A stretch of 29,092 nt of DNA from Methanobacteriota archaeon (GTDB taxonomy: Archaea; Halobacteriota; Methanomicrobia; Methanomicrobiales; Methanocorpusculaceae), in assembly GCA_023396065.1 (NCBI GenBank), contig JAEWXF010000022.1:1-29092 (forward strand), written 5' to 3'. The stretch's first letter is position 1; each line of letters starts with the position of its first letter. This document shows, piece after piece, positions 23,020 through 29,092 of the stretch. The notes beneath the pieces were generated by a model. That model did not search any database and was not told the DNA's origin. It saw only the letters and a list, made by a program, of their open reading frames with translations. Made by a program: the position numbers and the translations under genes.

Positions 23020-24257
23020 GAGAATTTATCGAGAGAATGAAAGCAGCGGGACTGGTCGAAGAGATTCATGAACCGGTCTCCTCAGTATTTGAAGCACCGA
23101 AACGGGCATTTTACAGCAAAAAAATGCTGTACTTCCACAATGTCGACGGACACCGGTGTGTGATGAACGCAGTCTGCGACCGGAAGAGTCTCTCCGTGGC
23201 GCTGAACATCCCGGAAAATTCCCTGGTGAAGACGCTTGCCGCCTGCACCTACTCCGGCAAAACCCATGACGCAGGGAAGCTGACCTTTGAGCCGGCAGAT
23301 CTTTCGAAACTGCCGGTCATGAAACATTTCCCGAAGGACGCGGGCCGGTATCTGACCTCGGGTATTGTGTTCTCTGCATGGAACGGTGTTACGAACGCCT
23401 CGATTCACCGGATGGAGGTTCTGGACAGCACTCACCTGATCGGAAGAATCGTAGAGGGACGCCACACCTACAAACTGATGAAACAGGCACACGCCGCCGG
23501 AAAAAAACTCCCGGTTGCGATCGTAATCGGGGCAGACCCTGCGGTGACGTTTGCCGCCTGTACGCGGGTTCCCGAAGGAAAGGAGATGGCCTATGCCGCT
23601 GAGATCACACAGAAAGATATGCCGCTGTATACCTGCCCGAACGGCGTACAGGTTCCGGATGCAGAGATTGTGCTCTACGGCTGGCTGACCGCCGAACTGC
23701 ATGAAGAGGGACCGTTCGTGGATATCAGCGGGACGTACGATCCAATCCGGATGCAGCCGGTCATGGAACTGGAAGGGATGTACCGGAAACCGGACTGTAT
23801 CTATCACGGGATTGTGCCGGCGGGAGCCGAACACAAGATGCTGATGGGTGCTCCGTATGAGCCGCGGATTTATCAGGCGGTGGCAAACGTGACAAACGTC
23901 AGGGACGTCTACCTTACGCCGGGCGGAGCCGGATACTTCCATGCGGTTGTGCAGGTGAAGAAGATGACCAACGGCGACGGAAAGAATGCGATTATGGCAG
24001 CGTTTGCAACCCATACCTCTCTGAAGCATGTCGTGGTCGTGGACGAGGATATCAACATCCATGATCCAAATGATGTGGAGTTCGCGATTGCAACCCGGGT
24101 CAGAGCGGATCAGGATGTGATGATTATTTCAGGCGTCCGCGGTTCGTCTCTGGATCCGTGCCGGATCGGGGACGGTATGAACGTAAAGATGGGTGTCGAT
24201 GCAACCGTTCAGCTCGGGCATGAAGATGAATTTATCCGTGCAGACTGGGATGAATAA
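23016..24257 (+). CDS. UbiD-family decarboxylase (probable anhydromevalonate phosphate decarboxylase)
   Basis: The 413-aa UbiD-type protein (ATG 23016) has the family core: ADPAVTFAACTRVPEGKEMAYAAEI, ELHEEGPFVDISGTYD, and a late GSSLDP motif. UbiD enzymes use prenylated FMN and metal for reversible decarboxylation. In archaea, a UbiD relative decarboxylates trans-anhydromevalonate 5-phosphate to isopentenyl phosphate in the modified mevalonate pathway. The UbiX gene just before and the aconitase-X gene just after make that the best reading. The family also includes aromatic-acid decarboxylases, so the exact substrate is not proved by sequence alone. It starts inside the ubiX stop and ends 16 bp before the aconitase-X start. 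Confidence 0.82.
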   Translation: MREFIERMKAAGLVEEIHEPVSSVFEAPKRAFYSKKMLYFHNVDGHRCVMNAVCDRKSLSVALNIPENSLVKTLAACTYSGKTHDAGKLTFEPADLSKLPVMKHFPKDAGRYLTSGIVFSAWNGVTNASIHRMEVLDSTHLIGRIVEGRHTYKLMKQAHAAGKKLPVAIVIGADPAVTFAACTRVPEGKEMAYAAEITQKDMPLYTCPNGVQVPDAEIVLYGWLTAELHEEGPFVDISGTYDPIRMQPVMELEGMYRKPDCIYHGIVPAGAEHKMLMGAPYEPRIYQAVANVTNVRDVYLTPGGAGYFHAVVQVKKMTNGDGKNAIMAAFATHTSLKHVVVVDEDINIHDPNDVEFAIATRVRADQDVMIISGVRGSSLDPCRIGDGMNVKMGVDATVQLGHEDEFIRADWDE

Positions 24258-24273
24258 GTAAGGAGTGAAGAGA

Positions 24274-25458
24274 ATGGAACTTGATACGTATGATCAGGCA
24301 TTACTGAACGGCGAGTACGGCGAAAGCCGGCAGAAGATGATGGAGATTCTGCTGGCTCTCGGAAAAATCTATGATGCCGAACGATTCATTCCCGTAAAAA
24401 GTGTGCAGGTTTCGGGAGCTTCGTTTAAGACGATCGGAGAGGCGGGTCTGGAGTGGCTGTCCAGTATTGATGCAAAAGCGGTCGTTCCGGCATTTCTGAA
24501 CCCGATCGGGATGCCGAGAAACGGATGGGAGGAACTTGGAATTCCGTCAGAGTTTGCGGCAAAGCAGCTGGAGGTGAACGCGGCATACATGCGGCTCGGC
24601 ATCAGGCCGACCTGTACCTGTACTCCCTACTACTTCAGTATCGTGGAACGCGGTGATCATCTCGCATGGTCGGAGTCGTCGGCGGTGAGCTATGCAAACT
24701 CGGTGCTCGGCGCACGAACCAACCGGGAAGGCGGACCGTCCGCTCTGGCGGCAGCTCTGACCGGGAAGACACCTGAGTACGGTCTGCATATTGTGAAAAA
24801 CCGTCTGCCGCAGATTGAGTTCCGGCTGGATGATCCGGAGTCGGCAAAACACTGGACAAATGCAGAGTACGGGGCGCTCGGCGTGGTCGCAGGAGCGATT
24901 GCCGGGAACCAGATTCCGCTGTTTCAGGATCTGCGCCCGAACCGCGACATGCTGAAAAGTCTCGGCGCGGCAATGGCGGCGTCCGGAGCGGTCGCACTCT
25001 ATCATGTGAACGGTATCACGCCGGAGACCAGATTCCCGTTCTTCAAACAGCATATCGCAGAGAGTGACCGTGAGGTCGTGACGATTGAGGTTGCGGATGT
25101 GCAGAAGGTGTTTGCCGAGGTGGACGTTTCCGCGGTTGCGGTGGGCTGTCCGCATCTGTCCCGGGAAGAGGTCACCCGGGTGGCGGAGCTTCTGTCCGGA
25201 AAGAAGGTGACAATGCCGTTCTATGTGTTCATTGCCGAGGAGATGCGGAGCTACTGTTCCGCAGAACTTGCGGTAATTACCAGAAGCGGGGCAAAGATTG
25301 TGCCGGACACCTGTATGGTGGTGTCGCCGTTAATGGATCACAGCGGATGTGTTATGACGAACTCGGGCAAGGCGTTTTCGTATCTGCCCGGAATGTGCGG
25401 TGTTACTCCGAGAATGGGTACGCTGGAAGACTGTGTCCGCGTGGCGTGCGGGGAATAA
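24274..25458 (+). CDS. Aconitase X, large subunit of phosphomevalonate dehydratase
   Basis: The 394-aa protein is a catalytic-domain-only aconitase X. Family landmarks are the Cys-rich PTCTCTPYYF (residues ~112-121), AWSESSAVSYANSVLGARTNREGG (~133-155) and the late PDTCMVVSPL and CVMTNSGKAFSYLPG (~346-378). Some Cys may bind an iron-sulfur cluster. In archaea the AcnX pair dehydrates phosphomevalonate to anhydromevalonate phosphate, the substrate of the upstream UbiD-type enzyme. I chose ATG 24274 over GTG 24265 because AGGAG stands 9 bp upstream. The small swivel subunit (~130 aa) is not seen next to it or elsewhere in the window. Cis-3-hydroxyproline dehydratase is a known alternative activity of this family. 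Confidence 0.87.
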   Translation: MELDTYDQALLNGEYGESRQKMMEILLALGKIYDAERFIPVKSVQVSGASFKTIGEAGLEWLSSIDAKAVVPAFLNPIGMPRNGWEELGIPSEFAAKQLEVNAAYMRLGIRPTCTCTPYYFSIVERGDHLAWSESSAVSYANSVLGARTNREGGPSALAAALTGKTPEYGLHIVKNRLPQIEFRLDDPESAKHWTNAEYGALGVVAGAIAGNQIPLFQDLRPNRDMLKSLGAAMAASGAVALYHVNGITPETRFPFFKQHIAESDREVVTIEVADVQKVFAEVDVSAVAVGCPHLSREEVTRVAELLSGKKVTMPFYVFIAEEMRSYCSAELAVITRSGAKIVPDTCMVVSPLMDHSGCVMTNSGKAFSYLPGMCGVTPRMGTLEDCVRVACGE

Positions 25459-25471
25459 GGACGGGATATGT

Positions 25472-26161
25472 ATGAATCTTCTGAAAAAATTCTCTCCGTT
25501 TGAACAGCGTGATCTGCTGATTGCCTGGCTGGGCCTGGCAGTGGCGTTTACCCTCGGGCTTTCCGGAGGATTGAATCTCATCAAAGAGTTTGAAAAGATT
25601 TCACCGGATATGCTCGCGCTGACGTTTATCGTTGCGGTAGTAATCGTCGGTTTGTCATTCGTGCTGCATGAGATGGCCCATAAATTTACGGCGATGCGGT
25701 ACGGATACTGGGCGGAGTTCCGGAAAAATACCCAGATGCTGCTGATTGCGGTTGTGATTGCAGTCGTGACCGGGATTGTATTTGCGGCACCCGGCGTGAC
25801 GCTGATCAACACCGGCGGACGGGAGATGTCCAAAAAAGAGCGGGGAGTTATCTCGGTGGTCGGGCCCCTGACGAATCTGATTCTCGCGGTTCCATTTTTC
25901 TGTATAATGGTTGCGGGAGTGATGATCGGCGGAGAGACGATTGGTGTGTTTACCCTCCCCGGGTTCCTGTTCTTCCTGGGAATGGTCGGATTTCAGGTGA
26001 ATGCAATGCTGGCATTCTTCAACATGCTGCCGGTCGGACCGCTGGATGGAAAAAAGATTCTTTCCTGGAATCCGGTTGTGTTTGCGGCACTGATTGCTGT
26101 GTCACTGCTGATTCTGTATATCGCCTTAGTACCGCAGATGATTCTCGGACTGCTGCTGTAA
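25472..26161 (+). CDS. Site-2-protease-like membrane metallopeptidase (M50 family)
   Basis: This 229-aa membrane protein has HEMAHK (residues ~67-72), the HExxH zinc motif, in a hydrophobic helix, and the distal NMLPVGPLDGKKI with the third ligand Asp. Further hydrophobic segments lie at ~17-35, 45-68, 88-108, 130-150 and 165-225. There is no PDZ domain. Site-2-type proteases cut within membranes, but many archaeal relatives have unknown substrates. The ATG at 25472 is preferred to 25400. The gene lies 13 bp after aconitase X, and a run of seven T (26180-26186) follows it. Confidence 0.9.
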   Translation: MNLLKKFSPFEQRDLLIAWLGLAVAFTLGLSGGLNLIKEFEKISPDMLALTFIVAVVIVGLSFVLHEMAHKFTAMRYGYWAEFRKNTQMLLIAVVIAVVTGIVFAAPGVTLINTGGREMSKKERGVISVVGPLTNLILAVPFFCIMVAGVMIGGETIGVFTLPGFLFFLGMVGFQVNAMLAFFNMLPVGPLDGKKILSWNPVVFAALIAVSLLILYIALVPQMILGLLL

Positions 26162-26179
26162 CCGCAGTATCCGAAATCC

Positions 26180-26186
26180 TTTTTTT
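26180..26186 (+). terminator. T-run ending the isoprenoid operon
   Basis: Seven consecutive T begin 19 bp after the peptidase stop, in the style of archaeal intrinsic termination. Confidence 0.5.
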
Positions 26187-26201
26187 GTGAATTTAGAATG
26201 A

Positions 26202-26250
26202 TTTAAATAGATTCAGGGAAGGTTAATATGACCTCAGTGATTATACTATA
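26202..26250 (+). promoter_or_regulatory. Candidate promoter region of the Cache-domain lipoprotein gene
   Basis: TTTAAATA (26202-26209) and TATACTATA (26242-26250) are both TATA-like. The first would give a ~100-nt leader before GTG 26334, and the second one of ~60 nt. I cannot choose between them. Confidence 0.35.
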
Positions 26251-26333
26251 CCATATCACACGTAGCCCGGGGTCTGGAGAGAGAGATTACCTTGGATAAA
26301 ATTGATTTAATTCATAAAACAGAGGAGCAGGAA

Positions 26334-28055
26334 GTGTCAAAAGAACGCGCGCAGCGTAAGAGAGCCAGATACCGGGCCGAACTTCCCCTCGTAATACTGG
26401 TGGTTCTCATACTTTTCTCGGCAGGCTGTATCAATCAGCCGCCCCAGGAACCAACACTTGAAGAGAAATACGCAGACCAGATTGCAGCGGCGGAAAATCT
26501 GACGAAGGTTGTCGGAGAGTACCTTGCAAACGGCAACATGGGCCTCCGTGAAGCAGCAGATATCATCGCGGAAGATCCATCCAATGAAACACTGGTAGAT
26601 CAGGTATTTGACGACATCTACTCCACGTATACCTCGGTGAAAGCCTTCATCGTTGTAGACACCGAAAAGCGGGTTATCGATGTCTGCCCGGCGGGAAATC
26701 CGCTCGTCACCCCGTATCTCGGTGTCACGATTGACGATCCGTACTTCACCTACTCCGCAGACTCCCCGACCATCACCATGAAAAACTTCTGGAGTAACGG
26801 GAACAATGTCTCGGTCGCTATCCTCCCGATGATCACCAAAGACGGGACATATACAGGACTTCTCCTGATTATACGTGACCCGACCCTGATCTATGAAAAA
26901 CTCGTACAGAACTTTGAAGAGACCACCGGATATACTGCGTGGATCATCGAACAGGATGGAGGAATCATCCACTATCCCGACAGATCCCATCTCGACGGCA
27001 GCGTACTGACAATAACAGCGCCAAACCAGACGGAACTTGATTCCCTGATCCAGAGAATACTCATTACCAAATCCGGCGTGGAAACCTATGCCGCGTACAG
27101 TTATGGAGAACTCAAAATCGTGAACCGGGTTGCCGTGTGGGACACCATTCTCTCCCCGGCAAACATATCTCTCTCGCACCCGATCATTGTCGTAACCTCG
27201 GATAGCGACAGCACTCAGCAGGTAGACTACCCTACCAGAACCACCAACCTGAAACTGGAAGAGTTTGCCCGCAGTGCCTATCTCTTTGCGAAGGAATACG
27301 GAAAGGAAGCGGCTCTCGCTGAGTTCAATAAACCGGACGGGAACTTCACGACACAAGAGTATTATATTGCCGCATTTGACATAAACAACACCCTTCTGGC
27401 AAATCCCTACCGTCCGGGCATTATCGGTACGAACCGGACAAACTATGTAGATATCAACGGGGTGTCCACCGTCAAAATGTTTACCAGCCGGGCACACCAG
27501 GGCGGCGGTTACGTAACCCATGTGTACGAAAACCCCGCAGACAATATGCAGGTGGAGCTGAAGGTCAGCTATGTCCTGCCGGTTGATGATACATGGTATA
27601 TTACCGTCGGTGAATACTACCCGGAGGTCATACCCACTATATCTCCGGAGATGCGGATGCAGATGATGCAGTATAGTCGGGAGATAATCTCATTCATTCA
27701 GAAGGAGGGAAAGGAAGCGGCAGCCGCTTCACTCAACAACGCCTCCCACTACCGCGACGACATTGAGTTCAGTATCTATGACTATGCAGGAAACCCCATC
27801 GTCCATGATCCGAACCCCTGGTCGTCCAGAAACCTTCTGGGAATCACCGACATCTACGGAGCATCCATAGGACGCGGGACAATTACGCTGGCAAACAACG
27901 GCGGAGGATTCAGTTACATCAATCTCCCGTCGGAAACGAGCGGTACAACCCGGCTGTCACTGAAATACGTGCAGCCGATCGATGATGAATGGTTCATTCT
28001 GCTGAGCGTCCCGATGAATACAACAGAGATCACCCAGGTCTCTGCAAAAAATTAA
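26334..28055 (+). CDS. Lipoprotein with three Cache-like sensor domains and no output domain
   Basis: The 573-aa protein begins with Arg/Lys residues, a hydrophobic helix and the lipobox FSAGC, so it is a lipid-anchored external protein. After it, a double-Cache-like region spans ~residues 45-270, with VDTEKRVIDVCPAG, WSNGNNVSVAILPMITKDG and IIEQDGGIIHYPDRSHLDG. A single Cache_2-like repeat (~300-430) holds EYYIAAFDINNTLLANPYRP and WYITVGEYYP. A second such repeat (~445-570) holds YSREIISFIQKEGKEAA and EFSIYDYAGNPIVHDP. No HAMP, kinase, cyclase or methyl-accepting domain follows, so the signal must pass to another protein. I chose GTG 26334 because GGAG lies 8 bp upstream; TTG 26292 is possible but adds an acidic tail before the signal sequence. 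A ligand-binding or cell-surface role is inferred. Confidence 0.82.
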   Translation: MSKERAQRKRARYRAELPLVILVVLILFSAGCINQPPQEPTLEEKYADQIAAAENLTKVVGEYLANGNMGLREAADIIAEDPSNETLVDQVFDDIYSTYTSVKAFIVVDTEKRVIDVCPAGNPLVTPYLGVTIDDPYFTYSADSPTITMKNFWSNGNNVSVAILPMITKDGTYTGLLLIIRDPTLIYEKLVQNFEETTGYTAWIIEQDGGIIHYPDRSHLDGSVLTITAPNQTELDSLIQRILITKSGVETYAAYSYGELKIVNRVAVWDTILSPANISLSHPIIVVTSDSDSTQQVDYPTRTTNLKLEEFARSAYLFAKEYGKEAALAEFNKPDGNFTTQEYYIAAFDINNTLLANPYRPGIIGTNRTNYVDINGVSTVKMFTSRAHQGGGYVTHVYENPADNMQVELKVSYVLPVDDTWYITVGEYYPEVIPTISPEMRMQMMQYSREIISFIQKEGKEAAAASLNNASHYRDDIEFSIYDYAGNPIVHDPNPWSSRNLLGITDIYGASIGRGTITLANNGGGFSYINLPSETSGTTRLSLKYVQPIDDEWFILLSVPMNTTEITQVSAKN

Positions 28056-28187
28056 TAAGAATTGCCGCAAAAAGAGTAGTACACAGGTGATCCTGACAAT
28101 GCGGATTGAAAGAAGTACACAATCAGTTGTATACTGCCCAAGAGTACTCCCTGCCGAAGCGGATCGACAGCTAATACGACCACTTAT

Positions 28188-28228
28188 CCCCCCCCCCACA
28201 ACAATTAATTTTTAAATTAATATATATT
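28188..28228 (+). promoter_or_regulatory. Poly-C run, palindrome and TATA-like sequence before the truncated lipoprotein gene
   Basis: Ten C (28188-28197) precede a perfect palindrome ATTAATTT-TT-AAATTAAT (28204-28221) and TATATATT (28221-28228). The ATG at 28264 is about 39 bp from the TATA centre, so a short leader with AAGGGA as ribosome binding site is expected. Confidence 0.45.
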
Positions 28229-28263
28229 ACCTGCCTGCCCCATCCCCGCAAAGCAAGGGAACT

Positions 28264-28617
28264 ATGAGCCGCCGCCGGAATTTCATACTGCTGCTTATAG
28301 TACTGGTGACTCTTGGTATACTCTCTTCCGGGTGTATTCTGATGCCCGAGGAGGGAGATGCCCTGTATGCCGACCAAAAGAAAGCCGCAGAGGACCTCAC
28401 TGCAACGATCACGGCAAACCTCACCAGTCTGGGTGACACACTTACCAAAACCGCTGATCGAATTGCAGACGACCCGGATAACCGTTCTCTGATTGAGGAG
28501 GAGTTTGCCGGACTCTATCTGAAATATCAGCCGGTGGAGGCACTCTTCGTCGTGGATCGCGAAAACCGCATCACCTCAGTTCTGCCGGCCGACAATACTC
28601 TTTTGAAATCATCCTGA
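28264..28617 (+). pseudogene. Truncated paralogue of the Cache-domain lipoprotein (117 aa)
   Basis: The 117-aa frame starts with a signal sequence and lipobox (SSGC, ~residue 25), then shares about 90 residues with the start of the 573-aa protein. The matching parts are YADQ, IA(E/D)DP, (V/I)DQVFDDIY-like spacing and VVDRENRITSVLPADN against VVDTEKRVIDVCPAGN. It ends with TLLKSS where the relative continues into the Cache domain. Sequence after 28617 does not resemble the rest of the relative in any frame I compared, so this is a break rather than a frameshift. A very short lipoprotein that is still made is possible. Confidence 0.65.
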
Positions 28618-28870
28618 GTTTGACACTAGGCTAATTTTTCCCCGTGGTGCATCCACTAGCATCACACCAATTTTTTGGAGTGTGAGAATTTGACAGATAC
28701 CTCAAAATCAACCTGTCACTCCGGGAAACACAAAGGTGTCTGATAATACTTTTTTCGATGCAGGTCGATACTTTTCTTGCGGGTCTTTGGACGTATGTGG
28801 GTAACCACGGAACAGCACGGAACACACCGAATTTCACGGAAGAAAAAACACAGAAAACCGCCGCTACGCG
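28618..28870. other. Non-coding stretch after the truncated gene
   Basis: I see no gene supported here. From about 28801 there are tandem CACGGAA-type units (GTAACCACGGAACAGCACGG, then CACACCG and TTTCACGGAAG), which lead into the inverted repeat. The part 28618-28760 is A/T-rich with small repeats of CATCAC/CATCC type. ORFs on both strands across 28631-29054 are low-complexity shadows of the repeats. Confidence 0.55.
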
Positions 28871-29076
28871 GCTTACGGAAAAAACGGAAAGACTAAGGAA
28901 GTGGGATGCTTCGGACGTCCGATTGATACATTTTCTGGGATTCGCGTGCAAGCCATGCGGGATAGCGTGCCGTCCAAGTCGAAGCCTTAGACTTTTTGGA
29001 CAAGACTTGCAGGAAAAAATATCGACGGACGTCCGAAGCATCCCACTTCCTTAGTCTTTCCGTTTTTTCCGTAAGC
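28871..29076. repeat. 51-bp perfect inverted repeat with 104-bp loop (possible miniature mobile element)
   Basis: The left arm is 28871-28921 and the right arm 29026-29076. They are exact reverse complements, beginning GCTTACGGAAAAAACGGAAA and ending CGGACGTCCG. Outside the arms, CCGCTACGCG and CGAAGCGG continue the symmetry imperfectly. The loop (28922-29025) has a small internal hairpin (GTCCAAGTC with GACTT) and no coding frame of note. Long perfect arms with a short non-coding middle suggest a miniature inverted-repeat transposable element, or a hairpin RNA. The window ends 16 bp after the right arm, so the outer end and any target-site duplication cannot be seen. Confidence 0.8.
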
Positions 29077-29092
29077 GAAGCGGTATTCCGTG

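Noticed and set aside
28631..29054. ORFs on both strands across the inverted repeat and CACGGAA units
   Set aside because: They are symmetric shadows of the repeat with no start signals or recognisable protein features.

Overview
The window looks like a methanogenic archaeon chromosome, most likely order Methanomicrobiales and possibly a Methanocorpusculum-like genome (tentative; no database search was possible). The supporting signs are archaeal TATA boxes about 26 bp upstream of start codons (leaderless transcripts), a two-subunit pyruvate carboxylase, archaeal short-form PurA, RtcB with archease, CbiB, a UbiX/UbiD/aconitase-X set that fits the archaeal mevalonate route, and Cache-domain lipoproteins.

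Layout. (1) 1-2347: an accessory block with A/T-rich third codon positions unlike the core genes. It holds a large repetitive Ser/Gly/Lys-rich protein that runs off the left edge and one or two small genes, all on the minus strand. Near-identical TATA promoters precede each start. The block abuts the 3' end of a tRNA-Met(CAT), the usual position of an integrated element. (2) 2428-10175: a biotin supply-and-use neighbourhood with pycB-pycA (pyruvate carboxylase), an ECF biotin transporter (bioY and two short ATPases plus a T component), a divergent bioB, and a BirA with an N-terminal helix-turn-helix. A near-perfect BirA operator fills the 41-bp gap between the bioY and bioB starts. (3) 10176-10575: a 400-bp gap with three copies of an 11-bp motif. 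(4) 10576-13295: an RNA-ligase operon of a 93-aa unknown, archease, RtcB and a GATase-like unknown, overlapped or closely spaced. (5) 13345-19168: single genes, namely a DUF2551-like regulator, a divergent cis-prenyltransferase-like protein lacking the usual catalytic motif (NgBR/Nus1-like), RadC, rubrerythrin, an AI-2E-family permease, a glutaredoxin-thioredoxin reductase fusion and PurA. (6) 19175-20808: Trm112-like protein, a membrane protein and CbiB. (7) 20846-26161: an operon with a small membrane-anchored protein, an HD phosphohydrolase, UbiX, a UbiD-family decarboxylase, aconitase X and a site-2-protease-like peptidase. (8) 26334-29092: a 573-aa lipoprotein with Cache-like sensor domains but no cytoplasmic output, a truncated paralogue of it, and a 51-bp perfect inverted repeat with a 104-bp loop.

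How the parts connect. BirA probably senses biotin status and represses both BioY import and BioB by binding the shared operator, while its ligase domain biotinylates the Lys in the AMKM motif of PycB so that PycA/PycB can make oxaloacetate. UbiX would supply prenylated FMN to the UbiD-type enzyme. With aconitase X acting as phosphomevalonate dehydratase, these would carry out the archaeal mevalonate variant needed for membrane lipids. The NgBR-like protein would act later in the same isoprenoid economy, on polyprenyl carriers.
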